From positions 22,235,805 to 22,299,804 of the forward strand of contig OW203736.1 of assembly GCA_934045075.1 (NCBI GenBank): a stretch of DNA of 64,000 bases, given 5' to 3'. Below are positions 49,848 through 60,827 of this stretch, piece by piece. Both the position numbers and the translations under genes were made by a program. A model generated the notes under the pieces. That model did no database searches, had not been told where the DNA came from, and saw only the letters and a program-made list of their open reading frames with translations. Origin of the DNA: Yponomeuta sedellus (Eukaryota > Arthropoda > Insecta > Lepidoptera > Yponomeutidae). Position 1 is the stretch's first letter. The number at the start of each line of letters is the position of its first letter.

Positions 49848-49905
49848 TTCGAGAGAGTATAGCTCTCTGAGAGAGGGTCTGTACTTTGCAGTAGGACATA
49901 TTATA
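49848..49905 (+). mobile_element. E-family SINE fragment
   Basis: GAGAGAGTATAGCTCTCTGA, then GTACTTTGCAGTAGGACAT. A 5S SINE begins just beyond. Confidence 0.55.
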
Positions 49906-49914
49906 ATTCGTTCG

Positions 49915-50278
49915 TTATCGCCCCTTGTATTTCCCCACTGCTGGGGTACGGGTCTCTTCTTGCATTGCAGGAAGGTTAGGCCATACTCCACCACGGGGGC
50001 CAAGTCCGGGTTGGAGGAGGATTGTAAGACAGTGGCTGGCCTTACTGTCAGAGGTTATCAAGCCGCCCATAAGGCCTCTGACATGGCTTAACGACTGCCA
50101 TTATATGACATCCGGCACCAACGGCTTAACGTGCCTTGCGAAGCACGGAAGCGCTCGGAAAAATGCCACTAGCGGTAGTCACGGGACGATCACCCATCCC
50201 GTACCTGACCGTGCCTGTTGTAGCTTAACCAAGTGATTGATTCCAATCACTTGGTTCGCCTTGGCCACGAGCGCTTCG
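49915..50278 (-). mobile_element. 5S-headed SINE, full length
   Basis: Complete minus-sense copy, including the complement of TGGTTAAGCTACAACAGGCA in the head and GGCCACGAGCGCTTCG at the far right. The 103-codon frame is a shadow. Confidence 0.88.
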
Positions 50279-50289
50279 TATTATTATTA

Positions 50290-50395
50290 TTACTATTAAA
50301 ATTCTTTATTAACATATCTTACTTGGTACAGGCGTACTTAATGCTAAGTAGTATTTTCTTCCGGACAAGCTTTAGTTTGTGGACACGTATAGAGG
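50290..50395 (-). repeat. J-family LINE 3' end
   Basis: AAATTCTTTATTAACATATC, GGCGTACTTAATGCTAAGTA and TTTTCTTCCGGACAAGCTTT. Confidence 0.5.
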
Positions 50396-50399
50396 CTTA

Positions 50400-51228
50400 A
50401 GGGAGACAATAATAAGTAAAATTATTTTCTCAAAAAAATACATAGTGGTTTGTTTACAGTTAAAGGAGGTGTTGCTTACAATATTTGAGGCAAAGCTGCA
50501 TTCTCTTCTGTCCATAAACTAGATTCTAGACCTACATCTCAGCTAACAGTGCTCTTCAACATTTAATGTAGTAGGCATGTAGCTTAGACATGTCTAAGTT
50601 AAAAACAGTACAATACCTAAGTTAATAATAGGATTGGAGTATTCTAAAGAGAGTATAAAATACCCTTTTACGGGTTCGGTCTTGGCAACTTAACGAGGTC
50701 AAGAAAGTTCGGTCTACACCTTTGTAACGTTATATCAGACTAACCACAAAGGCCTTTGGCAACGAGATATCCCACTTACAAATTAAAATGCGAACTAACT
50801 TCACGATTGTGTCATCCATACTCAATCGTATTACTGGGCTATCAGTTCAACTGAAGATCCAAATGTAACTCGATACACATCGCTTCGAATACACCACTCA
50901 ATGTATAGCGCCGGCGCAATAGAGAAATGACATTAGCATAATGACTCGTTACATTACTGACTGAAAGCCTATTCCACGCCGGTGCTGCTCCCCTGGTACT
51001 CGGGGACCCTCTCTTTTTACCCTTATACTTAGACCGGGGATATATATAACTTTGTATTTCTTTAGTCTACCAATTAAACCGATAATGAGATTCTATCGAA
51101 AACGATATCTTAGGAGGCGCGGATATTTTTCCTCTTATTAATTCTCATTAATTTCTTCCATAATTACTCTGAAAGCGAAATTAACGGATACATAACACAG
51201 GGTTAGTTGAACTGAGTTTTCCGCTCTT
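50400..51228. other. No supported gene
   Basis: AT-rich with no recognised repeat or domain. Confidence 0.3.
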
Positions 51229-51230
51229 AT

Positions 51231-51366
51231 GGCCGGTTTCTGAATTGAGAATTTCACTAAGTAAATAATAAAGTAACGTTCTGTCGCGCTCTTTTCTGAG
51301 AAATTCGTAGAGACAGCACTACAGTTCAGTATTTACGTAGCGAAATTCTCAATTCAGAAACTGGCC
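51231..51366. mobile_element. GGCC-ended MITE, intact copy
   Basis: 136 bp with TIRs of about 25 bp, GGCCGGTTTCTGAATTGAGA at the left and its complement at the right (one mismatch). A diverged relative is at 24477. No TSD is obvious. Confidence 0.8.
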
Positions 51367-51389
51367 CTCAGCCTCATAGTTGGGCCTCT

Positions 51390-51575
51390 ATACGTAAGCG
51401 CTGACGTATGTTAATACTTCAGACATTGGGTTTTCTCGCGATGCTTTCCTTCACTGTTACCGAGTAGTAGTGCTACTGTAACTTCACAAATTAACATAGA
51501 AAAAAAAGTCATTGGTGATGCGACAGCGATTGAAGCCGGCGTCTACCGCTCCTCTACTACCACACTTGGACACTA
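51390..51575 (-). mobile_element. E-family SINE
   Basis: TTCTCGCGATGCTTTCCTTC, CTGTTACCGAGTAGTAGTGC, AAAGTCATTGGTGATGC and a degraded tRNA head, CCGGCGTCTACCGCTCCTCT. Confidence 0.7.
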
Positions 51576-51785
51576 AAGCTCTAACTATTAAACACCGTAT
51601 AAGCCTGGTATGGTTACACAGTGTTTTGTTCACGTCATTTGAATGTAATTTTCAGTTGGAAGAAAACAGACAAAAAACTGCATAGTTATACAATACTTAC
51701 ACCAAGTTTATTAGTAAGGCTGTTAGATAATACAGAGTAACGATAAACATGCAAATTCCGGTAGGTCACATAACTCACTCACTTA

Positions 51786-51852
51786 CTTCTTAATGACTCG
51801 CGATGTTCATAAATACCCTAATAAATAATCGCTATTAGACCCGTTTATATAT
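51786..51852. repeat. C-family fragment
   Basis: TTAATGACTCGCGATGTTCA, then TAATAAATAATCGCTATTAG and CCCGTTTATATATACA. Confidence 0.5.
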
Positions 51853-51869
51853 ACAATTAGTTGACATTA

Positions 51870-52490
51870 AGTCCTATTAATTATTTAGAAGACACTGAAC
51901 GTACATTATTTACATCTAAAGCTAACATTCCACTACAGTGATTTAGGCACTTGGTATTCCGCGGGTGTGACCATAAAATGGGAATTCCATCGTGCGGACA
52001 GGGCAAATCGGATAAGCCGCTCATTCCAGGGTTTTGCAAGGGACACCGCGTTTCTTCTCCGATGGCGCGGAGTTTGGTCGGCGACAGGTCGGCCGCCGGA
52101 AAGAATCGCATTATCTAACGACAACACTCACAGACAGACGCGACTGTAGCAGAAGAACTTTTTCCGTTTTTTTACTTTTATTTATTCATTAACTGACTCC
52201 TAAGATACAGGTTACCCCAGTTTAGCGTATTATTGCAAGAAAGCTGTTTTTTTTATACATATTGAAAGTTATATTGTATGTTTTTACTCAATAAATTACT
52301 TACTAGTTACTTATTAGAAAATAAACAATTATCGCCAAACTGCAAATTAGTTTGTTAGCCAAGCACTCCAACTCTAACATTGTATAAATTATACCTTATT
52401 TATTATTCGTAAACTTCAGAGACATTTAAATTCACTCAGCTTCAGTCCATAGATTTTATTTTTATCTTATTCGGGACACGAACAGTCATA
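51870..52490. other. No supported gene
   Basis: Short GC-rich patch at 52050-52110 with overlapping chance frames on both strands, then AT-rich DNA. Confidence 0.3.
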
Positions 52491-52511
52491 CAGAATAACA
52501 CATAAAAGTAT

Positions 52512-52805
52512 AATTTAAAAACCTATTAGAGGCTAAAAATTTCACCCATGCCGGGATTTGAACCCGCAACCTCTGGCTATCCGTGCTTAAGCCAGATGTC
52601 GCTGCCTGTACGTAATACAGAGAATAGTGTAAAGAGGTTCGAAATTTCACTAATGCCGGTGAGTCGCCCATTGGCTCAAATGGTAGAGCGCTGGCACGGA
52701 TAGCCAGAGGTTGCGGGTTCGAATCCCGGCATGGGTGAAATTTTTAGCCTCTAAATAGGTTTTTAAATTTGTCCTTAGCACGGGTTAGTGCATTAAAATA
52801 AAAAT
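52512..52805. mobile_element. tR element, palindromic copy
   Basis: Left 75 bp minus sense (ACCTATTAGAGGCTAAAAAT, GGGATTTGAACCCGCAACC). Then a plus-sense copy with body, full tRNA-like segment (52665-52735) and tail GTCCTTAGCACGGGTTAGTG. AGAATAACA lies on both flanks (near 52492 and 52806), a probable TSD. Confidence 0.85.
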
Positions 52806-52864
52806 AGAATAACATACTCGTAAAAGTATGTGAGACTAATTACTGAAATAGTTACAACGAACAG

Positions 52865-53300
52865 TTGCCTAGTTGCCCTGGGTGAGTAGTCCAGAGTTCG
52901 ACCTCTGGCACTGCCTCCTTACCGCAAACATAATCGGGAAAGGTAACAAAGCGAAATAATCCCGGGGAACCGGAGCGGAACAGCCCGCGCGGGTAAAAAA
53001 CGAGACAAAGCAACGCGTCGCTCGGGCGACATAGCGACATAAAGGCTTATCGGGATCGGCGCGGGTTCGATCGGCCTCCATTAAGAGATTACGGGGCTTT
53101 GCCACCTATCTGGAAATTATTTCATTCAAAGCGCCAATTGTCCTAAATGTCAGGGTTTTTACAGCGTCGCATTGTTTGCCGAATTAATCTGCGTTTCCAC
53201 TAAAACGATGGCCGACCGCAGAATTGAAAGCAGAACAGAAAGTGGAGCTCATAATATTGACAAACTAGTAAAGGAAATATTTTGAGGCAGTCCGGCATCC
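52865..53300. other. GC-richer unassigned stretch
   Basis: Overlapping minus frames of 62-78 codons (52852-53105) show no recognised domain. Confidence 0.25.
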
Positions 53301-53329
53301 GTCTCAATGAAACTGAGTGATTTTCAGAT

Positions 53330-53520
53330 TTTTTATTATTGTTGGTCTTGCGCCGACCGCATCCAACCCCGCCATCATAAGCAGGTCGTCGGACCATCTG
53401 GTGTAGGGCCTCCGCTGCGTCGTCAGGTCAGTGGTCGCTAATACAAGACCGTGAAATTTGGAAAACCATGAGGGAGTTCTGTGTCCTGCAGTGGGCGTCA
53501 AATACCTCATGATGACGATG
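53330..53520. pseudogene. Rearranged RTE LINE C-terminal scrap
   Basis: Minus strand reads TRWSDDLLMMAG, then GWMRSAQDQ in the next frame. The plus strand at 53467-53515 reads REFCVLQWASNTS with a GATGACGATGA tail. The two halves of the RTE C terminus therefore face each other, as after a 5' inversion. Confidence 0.55.
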
Positions 53521-53589
53521 AATTATTGTTGAAAAATTAGTATAGTTTTGTTAACGCGTAATGAGGCTTTTCTAATAATGATTCTTCTT

Positions 53590-53745
53590 TTTCTTTTAAG
53601 GGTGCCTCTCCGACAAGCAAAGGTTGGCAGTCAGCTCTGCATATTTAACTCTGCATCTGTAATTAAGTACGATACCACAACGATTGCACTTGAGTAAAGG
53701 CAGCGTAGGCATCGTCCAACACGAGTCTTACCTGAAAATAAAAGA
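53590..53745 (-). other. Possible splice ratchet point or exon
   Basis: On minus, a pyrimidine-rich run ends TTTCTTTTATTTTCAG and is followed at once by GTAAGA (junction between 53732 and 53731). That is an acceptor fused to a donor, the form of a recursive-splice site. Alternatively it is the acceptor of an exon reading 22 codons (VRLVLDDAYAAFTQVQ...) to a stop. It could also be a scrap of a repeat. Confidence 0.3.
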
Positions 53746-53759
53746 AATTACGAATTAGA

Positions 53760-54022
53760 ACAGTTTTTTAGATCATATACAGTTGTAAGACTAAATTCAT
53801 TAATTTTTTTCAGAATAGTTTTTATGTACATTTCCAATGAGCAATTATTATTGAATCGCATTAAATGGGATTGATTTATTGCCACAAACATGCTTAATAA
53901 TAATAAGGAATAGCAAATATATTGTTCAGCACAGAGGTGTGGGATAGATAAAGGAACTATTTCAGCGCGCGTATTAAGATTTATGACGTAAACGCTTTGC
54001 TTATCGTCAGTGGGTGGCGCTA
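53760..54022. other. No recognisable feature
   Basis: No gene or known repeat. Confidence 0.3.
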
Positions 54023-54034
54023 GTGAATGTTATA

Positions 54035-54401
54035 AATAGGTTTTTAAATTTGTTCCTTAGCACGGGTTAGTGCATTAAAAATAAAAATAGTGTAATCATG
54101 TGGGTACAGTGATATCGTTCCGATGTTAAACCTAACTGCAAAGTAGGTAGTCGGGGCTGTAAGTAATGCAAGTTGCTTAAGTCAGATGTCGCTGCCTGTA
54201 CGTAATACAGAGAATATTGTAAAGAGGTTCGAAATTTCACTGATGTCGTGAGTCGCCCATTGGCTCAATTGGTAGAGCGCTGGTACGGATAGCCAGAGGT
54301 TGCGGGTTCGAATCCCGGCATGGGTGAAATTTTTAGCCTCTAAATAGGTTTTTAAATTTGTTCCTTAGCACGGGTTAGTGCATTAAAAATAAAAATAGTG
54401 T
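54035..54401 (+). mobile_element. tR element, permuted long copy
   Basis: Starts inside the tail (AAATAGGTTTTTAAATTTGT), runs through the body and a full tRNA-like segment (54247-54325), then repeats the same tail. So 65 bp or so are present at both ends, about 309 bp apart. This is a circular permutation of the monomer, or a cut from a tandem. gaatgttata flanks it (54025-54034; again at 54402-54410 without the first base). Confidence 0.88.
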
Positions 54402-54410
54402 AATGTTATA

Positions 54411-54830
54411 ATGTTTTAAAAAACCTATTTAGAGGCTAAAAATTCCACCCATGCCGGGATTCGAACCCGCGACCTCTGGCTATCCGTGCCAGCGCTCTAT
54501 CCTACTGAGCTAATAGGCGACTCACCGACATCAGAGAAATTTCGAACCTCTTTACACTATTCTCTGTATTACGTACAGGCAGCGACATCTGGCTGAATTA
54601 GATTGCTTCACTTACAGCCCCGACTACCTACTTTGCAGTTAGGTTTTTACATCGGAATGATATCGCTGTACCCACATGATTATACTGTTTTTATGTTTAA
54701 TGCACTAACCCGTGCTAAGAACAATTTAAAAAAACCTATTTAGAGGCTAAAAATTCCACCCATGCCGGGATTCGAACCCGCGACATCTGGCTGTCCGTGC
54801 CAGCGTTCTATCCAACTGAGCTAATGGTTG
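54411..54830 (-). mobile_element. tR element, dimeric copy
   Basis: Minus sense with two tRNA-like segments (54445-54525 and 54757-54830) joined by body and tail, in direct orientation, about 311 bp apart. The right flank gaatgttata (54831-54840) matches the flank before the previous copy. Confidence 0.88.
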
Positions 54831-54844
54831 GAATGTTATAATGG

Positions 54845-55690
54845 TTTAACACTGTGATTTCTAACCATAATTTTCCAATAAATACGCAGTAATTTCATTA
54901 AAGGTGGTGGATAGATATTATAATCTAAGGTTGTTGCTGAAATCAGAAATAACAAATTAATGCTTCTAGCACTCACGTATAGCTACTTGATTGTGTCACC
55001 TTGATATTTTAACTTTTCACGTAGGTACCCATCTGTGTGCGAAAGCGAAATATTTGCTTAGCTCTGTCGTATAGTATGTAATCTGTACCACACATAGTGG
55101 ATAACGGTATCCACGGTAAATACGGATTTCAGTGGATATCGGATATGTGACAGTGTAGCGGCGTGTGCGATCGCTACGTTATCGTATATATTGCAGAAAG
55201 AATTCAAGAAATTTGGATATCTTCAATTAAGCGCTGTGTGTATCATTCAAAAGTTTATTCGTAACAGAAAAATTACATATGTCGAGGATAGGGGGTGGTG
55301 GGGACATCTAGATTTGCCTAACCAATCACGTCGATTATCACGACATCGCGGCTTCATCTGATTGGCTATCGATCACGTCACAGTGCTCCGATGTGTCTGC
55401 ATGTTATTGGCTGATAGATCTATCTACCATAGACAGAGCTTCTGGTGGTGCGACATGGGTCCCGAACAGACAGTAATAGGTATTTAGAAACATAATTGTA
55501 CGACAAAGTTCAGTAGATATTTCCTTTTTTGCACACAGATGAATACGATGAATACGAAAAGTTACACAATGAAGGCGCAGGAGTACATAGCGTATTAAGA
55601 ATAGCGTAAATAACTGGAAGCGGCAGACAGAGTGAAATATTATTAGAAGTTGGTTGTTGTAAACTCCATTACTCGCTCCACTACTTCCGG
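54845..55690. other. No supported gene
   Basis: No recognised repeat, domain or RNA gene. Confidence 0.3.
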
Positions 55691-55697
55691 TAAATAA

Positions 55698-55856
55698 GCT
55701 CGGAAGAGGTTGCCTGACCGACCTTTGTTCCTTTGGACCATATTAATCTTTAGAACTTGAAGTTGAGTTTTGAAAGACATGAGAACTCACCAATAAAAAC
55801 ACGATTCCTCTATAACATTCCTCAAAGGTAGTCTAAAGTTGGTCAGGCAACGCTTC
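55698..55856. repeat. Inverted repeat, MITE-like
   Basis: GGTTGCCTGACCGACCTTTG at the left and TTGGTCAGGCAACGC near 55835-55850 form imperfect arms around about 110 bp. Confidence 0.5.
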
Positions 55857-55859
55857 AAT

Positions 55860-57690
55860 GATAACTTCTTCAACAACTAAATACTTATTTCATGAAATGT
55901 AAAAGAAAACTGATAAGCATGGTTACTTATATCAATCTACAATATTGCGGTGTATGCTTAATGGACCTATTGTGTTGAAAACCTGTAAATGGCTCACTAA
56001 CTAGTTAATAAGTTTTATATGTTGTTTACCAGCTATTGGTTTTCCACAGATAACAAATAAATAAATAAATCTGTGGTTACGTCTTTCCCTTTGCAACAGA
56101 CTATTTTAACTGCCTCTGAAGAATGTTTCAAGGAATTGTATTTTTACTGAATAAGACCGAAAGTTAATAATAATAATAATTCATTTCAGATAAATCAAAA
56201 TCCATTATATAAAACAACACGTACAAGAACCTAAACTAACAATAGAATTAAACAAGAAGAACAATCAAACAGTGCACAAATTATTACTAACAGACTCGAT
56301 GTCGTTTCGTTTGTGATACTTTTCTCTCGTCCAAATGCCTCTTTTAGGACCTAGCGATAGTCGGGATGCATACGTTACACACTGGCAATTTCAGTCTTAC
56401 CGTGACCGCGACGCTTCGGCAACTGCGTCGTCGCCGTCATGACGTAACTGAAGGTAATTAAGTTTACCGTTGATTTTTACGAAATATTCAGCTTTAGAAC
56501 TAACAAAATGGGTAAGAGAGGAGTGAACCGTTCTGCTGTACGTTCCACTTTAAAAAAGTAACTTCAAGACGCCTTGAGTCAAAACTCATTGTTTTTCTCT
56601 GAACAAGATCCCAGAGTAGAAATGAAAAATATTAACAAAAGTATGTATGGAATAACTCGCTCTCTTTGATGAATTACACAAATCGTCTAGTCGTTAAATC
56701 GGAATGAAGCGGTTTAAAAATGCATGTGAAACGAGAAGTCTTAATTTTGGATAAAACTTGTGGAGGGGTCTAGGAAAGCTTAACGTAAATTGTCGACCAA
56801 AATTTCCTGTGTGAATTTTCCGCCATCTTGAAAAAAGGTCTCTGGTGAAATACAAAAATTTTGATGCCAACTTTTTTATTGCTTTTTTATGATCTACAAT
56901 TTACGTTCATTTTTCCTTTACAGTTTTCACCTATCGGATTTCGAAGGACAAATCATAGTTAAGCTTTTTTAAGCCCATGTAATATTCAAAATTGAGCCCT
57001 CTCGGTCACATGCGTATAATGACTGGACTAATTAATATCCATGAACTCACTGTTTCGGAGGGTAAGCACGGACAAGGATTTCGTTTTTCGTTTTAATTCG
57101 TTTACTTCATCGACATTCATGAGTCGCACTGACACGACATGAGTCGGTTTTTTCCCTTTTCTATTCGTTCGAAGTATGTCCAACTGGAACGTCCCTTAAT
57201 GGCCCTTCCACCCACATTCGCTCCGTGTATTTCTGTGGTCGATCTTCCTTCCTTCGACTTTCTCTTTGTGTGTGCACTTCCTTAGCCCTGAAGAAGTTTA
57301 TGGTATGTGCTCACGCACTCTTCATTTCATTTATTGGCTGGACTAATACATAAGACAAAGGCTGTAAAGGTCCCAGTAAAGGTACTTATAAATTTATTAG
57401 CAAATCTTGCTGTACCAGCATACCTATTTGATCCTTGTTAAGCTGAAAATTGTACAAAAGCTTAATGTGTATGTTTATTTTTAATACAATTAGGCAACAA
57501 AGAGAGCACAGAATAGCGTTCTAAGTAAGATAGCAGACACGTCTCCCATGGGATTAGGCAGCAGTGATAACTATTTGTTACATGTTACATTAAATTACAT
57601 ATTTTCAATGTACTACCCTTATGAAATCTAAAATAAAGTTAAAGATAAAGTCACTATACAATGTAAATAAAAACACAATATGGATGTGAT
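55860..57690. other. Long stretch with no recognised feature
   Basis: The longest such gap in the window. A weak C-like segment (GTGACCGCGACGCTTCGGCA) lies near 56402. No frame of note, repeat or RNA gene is recognised otherwise. Confidence 0.35.
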
Positions 57691-57696
57691 TAACTA

Positions 57697-57735
57697 AAAT
57701 ATATGACCTCAGTCTGGGTATATTTCCATATTAGT
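57697..57735 (+). repeat. S-family tail scrap
   Basis: TATGACCTCAGTCTGGGTAT matches the tail of the SINE at 1485. Confidence 0.4.
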
Positions 57736-57739
57736 GCAT

Positions 57740-58260
57740 CCTATTAAATTTTCTTCATGTATGAAGTAGATCATTGTTATCTGTTTAAGATAAGATAAGA
57801 GATAAGTGATAAGAGTTAATAAGTGATAAGAGTTAAAGAATATTAATTAGAAATTTACAATAACTTAAACTTATCAATAAGGTAACTAACCTTAGCTATC
57901 ACATATTTTTTGCTGCCACCCGCTTTTTGCGTATTATTGTGTTAAACGCTTTATTGTTATTCTCCACAAACATTGCTGAAAGCAAAGCATTGCTGCAAAA
58001 ATGAGGGCGCCGCAAAAATGCCCTAAATGCGTTATTATATAGGACACGTAGAGCGCTGTACGATTTTTGAGTATAACTGGCCCATAGAATACTGGTAAAA
58101 CGGGGTGCAGTATGCATTGAAAAGGGTTAACTTGACTGCAGTGCTACACTGTGCAAATCTACTAGCAACCATATTCGCACAGGTCGACAGCGCTCTGCGT
58201 TCAATCAGGGTGAATATCAGGAACATCAGATCACGGCATTTATCTACAAATATACTGAAT
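57740..58260. other. No supported gene
   Basis: GATAAG-type repeats at 57789-57830. Overlapping 63-72-codon minus frames at 57899-58226 are unrecognised. Confidence 0.3.
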
Positions 58261-58263
58261 ATA

Positions 58264-58345
58264 CTGTCGAACGTGATCTGTCAGGATCGTGGCAAGTGAC
58301 AGTCCCTGGTCTCTGCCTACCCCTCTGGGATACAGGCGTGAGGTT
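58264..58345 (+). pseudogene. G-family LINE 3' end preceding a microsatellite
   Basis: GATCTGTCAGGATCGTGGCA, then CTGCCTACCCCTCTGGGATA and CAGGCGTGAGG. The LINE's TGTATG tail merges into the microsatellite that follows. Confidence 0.65.
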
Positions 58346-58452
58346 ATGTATGTTTGTATGTATGTATGTATGTATGTATGTATGTATGTATGTATGTATG
58401 TATGTATGTATGTATGTATGTATGTATGTATGTATGTATGTATGTATGTATG

Positions 58453-58483
<31 letters not shown>

Positions 58484-58908
58484 GGGTGTATGTATGTATG
58501 TATGTATGTATGTATGTATGTATGTATGTATGTATGTATGTATGTATGTATGTATGTATGTATGTATGTATGTATGTATGTATGTATGTATGTATGTATG
58601 TATGTATGTATGTATGTATGTATGTATGTATGTATGTATGTATGTATGTATGTATGTATGTATGTATGTATGTATGTATGTATGTATGTATGTATCTATG
58701 TATGTATGTATGTATGTATGTATGTATCTATGTATGTATGTATGTATGTATGTATGTATGTATGTATGTATGTATGTATGTATGTATGTATGTATGTATG
58801 TATGTATGTATGTATGTATGTATGTATGTATGTATGTATGTATGTATGTATGTATGTATGTATGTATGTATGTATGTATGTATGTATGTATGTATGTATG
58901 TATGTATG

Positions 58909-58938
<30 letters not shown>
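58346..58938. repeat. (ATGT)n microsatellite, about 590 bp
   Basis: Roughly 148 tetranucleotide units, interrupted by TAAGGGTG at 58481-58488 and TATCTA at about 58693 and 58727. The long MYVC- and THTYI-type frames on both strands are artefacts. Length may be unreliable if assembled from short reads. Confidence 0.98.
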
Positions 58939-58939
<1 letters not shown>

Positions 58940-59056
58940 TACTGTCTATTAAGTCAATAAAGTGGTCGTACCTCTGGCGCACCCTGATAAAGATAGTTAA
59001 GATAAAGATAATTTATTCAAATAACCTTTTAACATTTTATGTCTAAGGATAACCAG

Positions 59057-59084
59057 TGTGTGTGTGTATGTGTGTGTGTGTGAA
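59057..59084. repeat. (TG)n microsatellite
   Basis: GTGTGTGTGTATGTGTGTGT, directly before a LINE scrap. Confidence 0.9.
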
Positions 59085-59089
59085 CAGAA

Positions 59090-59345
59090 AGCCTACAAGA
59101 TGTCGAGCCGAGTTGCCCTGGGCAACAGAGTCCCTTACGCTGATTTGCAAATCCCTTCACCACGATGGCTTGCCATGACACGCAAAGTAGATAAAATGAC
59201 AGTGGGCAGACCAGCAGCCCGATGGTCCGACGATATAGTTGAGTCGGCGGAGGGTCGATGGATGTGGATGGCACGGGATCGTAAATATGGCATTTGGGGG
59301 AAAAGGCCTACACCCACCAGTGGACAGCGGTGGGCTGATGATTAA
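59090..59345 (+). pseudogene. LINE C-terminal fragment (GRPAARWSDD type)
   Basis: Plus frame SSRVALGNRVPYADLQIPSP, then MTVGRPAARWSDDIVESAEG, RWMWMARDRK and GIWGKRPTPTSGQRWADD then stop. This is the C-terminal layout of RTE-like LINE proteins, with a final segment replacing the usual EAYVQQW. Only about 80 codons survive. Confidence 0.75.
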
Positions 59346-59349
59346 TTTA

Positions 59350-59808
59350 ATAAAGATATACGTTTCTACACCTCGCGCGACTCGCATCGTCATGCTATCT
59401 ATGCAAGGCACAGCATAGGTAGCCTCGGGAGAGGCCAAAGTCCGCAGTGAACGACTGGACAAGTAAATTATGGCTCGATTGAAACCGCTACCTCTGTTCG
59501 TTCCTCTCCTGTGACCATACAACGCACCGCTTCTAAATGTAATTTCATTTAATCCTGTCCGGACTCCTTTGTCCGTGCAACTTCAAACTGAATTTCACTC
59601 GCAGCACACAGGCTGGCATAGGCACGAGTGTGCGTGCCGGTACCTACATATTATTATGGTAGAGATTTTCTGGTGTTATATCAGACAAATTATTAATCAT
59701 CCATTCTTCTAAGAAGCCGTTGTAATCAGTCAGATTACACGCACACAGCGGCTGCGTACAACAATGGAGAATTTGCACAAAAAATGTTTCAATATCATTG
59801 GAGACTCC
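59350..59808. other. No recognisable feature
   Basis: No gene or known repeat. Confidence 0.3.
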
Positions 59809-59809
59809 T

Positions 59810-60050
59810 ATTTTATGTAGCCTATCAACGTCCCACTCAGGGCACAAGCCTTCTCTCAGAGAAAGAGTATAGGCTTAATTACTACGCGTGCCCACCGCGG
59901 AATGACAATTTAAGGCGCTGAGGTATTTGAACGCTTCAAATACTCAGGTTTCCTCACGATGTTTTCCTTCAAATTTAGCGAGTGGTTATAACATTACTAA
60001 TGTACATAACTTATAAGACAATTTCATTGCACATGTCCGCACGGAGAGGC
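59810..60050 (-). mobile_element. E-family SINE, nearly complete body
   Basis: TTTTATGTAGCCTATCAACG, AGGGCACAAGCCTTCTCTCA, CACGCGTGCCCACCGCGGAA, CGCTGAGGTATTTGAACGC, GTTTCCTCACGATGTTTTCC and ACATAACTTATAAGACAA. The tRNA head is lost. Confidence 0.8.
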
Positions 60051-60059
60051 CATGTTATA

Positions 60060-60505
60060 ATATAAATAAACGTGGTTACTTTTTTCTACGTGGAAGATGG
60101 TGGAAGTTATGTGTTTCCGCTAGTGAATCTGATGGAGCTCCTTAACGAATATTCTTTCAAATATAATGATTCTATCTAAATATAACACCACTACGTAAAA
60201 TCCTCTTGTGATTATATCACCATTGTTACGTCTCGCGTAATTGGCCAATAACGTGGGGCTTTGAAAATACTCTCTACCTCTGTAAGTAGACTTTATGGGT
60301 ACCTATGTCGCGAGCGCGAGAAGAATGCTAGCCAAACCGTTTACCGGAGCAACATAAATGAAACGGTTACCCGCCACTATTGCATTTCTACCGCGACATA
60401 GAATAACACAGAGAGTCAACTCATCGATATCTAAGAAGATATTATACGAGTATGCACGTTAGAAAATATATTTAAGACTTAAAAAATACTGGTAGGTATC
60501 ATAAC
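60060..60505. other. No recognisable feature
   Basis: A CCGCGACATAGAATAACA word near 60391 echoes 30.07 kb. Otherwise none. Confidence 0.3.
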
Positions 60506-60519
60506 GTTAATACTAGGTA

Positions 60520-60785
60520 CATGCTGTGTGGTGTCGGCCTAGAGAATAGCACCAACCCAAATTCTTCGCGCGGGTGTCGTAAAAGGCGACTAAGGGACAC
60601 AAACCGGGGGGTGGGCAGCAGCGCCCCCTGCAGTAAAATTCCACCAAACCGCGATCCCCAACCCGCATGCCCAGTGTGTGGATTATGGGCATTACCCCCC
60701 CAATGATGGCACACCTTGCGCTATGGCGCTCATTAGGGGACGGCTATGTCCAGCAGTGGACTAATATAGCCTGAAGAAGAAGAAG
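60520..60785 (+). mobile_element. RT-tail SINE, full length
   Basis: 266 bp between perfect 11-bp TSDs aatactaggta (60509-60519 and 60786-60796). Same layout as 16446-16703. Ends GTCCAGCAGTGGACTAATAT with a (GAA)n tail. Confidence 0.9.
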
Positions 60786-60827
60786 AATACTAGGTAAATA
60801 AATTTCATTTTCACGACACAACCAACA

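Noticed and set aside
52852..53105. Overlapping minus frames of 62-78 codons
   Set aside because: Two mutually exclusive frames in a GC-rich patch, with no domain in either.
54247..54325. A genuine tRNA gene
   Set aside because: A and B boxes and a T stem are good, but the same segment recurs in about 11 copies with attached tails and TSDs. The anticodon loop lacks the usual U33, so it is a SINE head.
54035..54401. LTR retrotransposon remnant, because the same 65 bp occurs at both ends
   Set aside because: The ends lack TG...CA, primer-binding and polypurine sites. The layout is better explained as a permuted or tandem tRNA-headed SINE.
58346..58938. CRISPR-like regular repeat
   Set aside because: There are no spacers; it is a simple tetranucleotide tract in a eukaryotic context.
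58296..59046. Open frames of up to 230 codons reading MYVCMYVC
   Set aside because: Pure consequence of the (ATGT)n microsatellite; no stop can arise in such a repeat.
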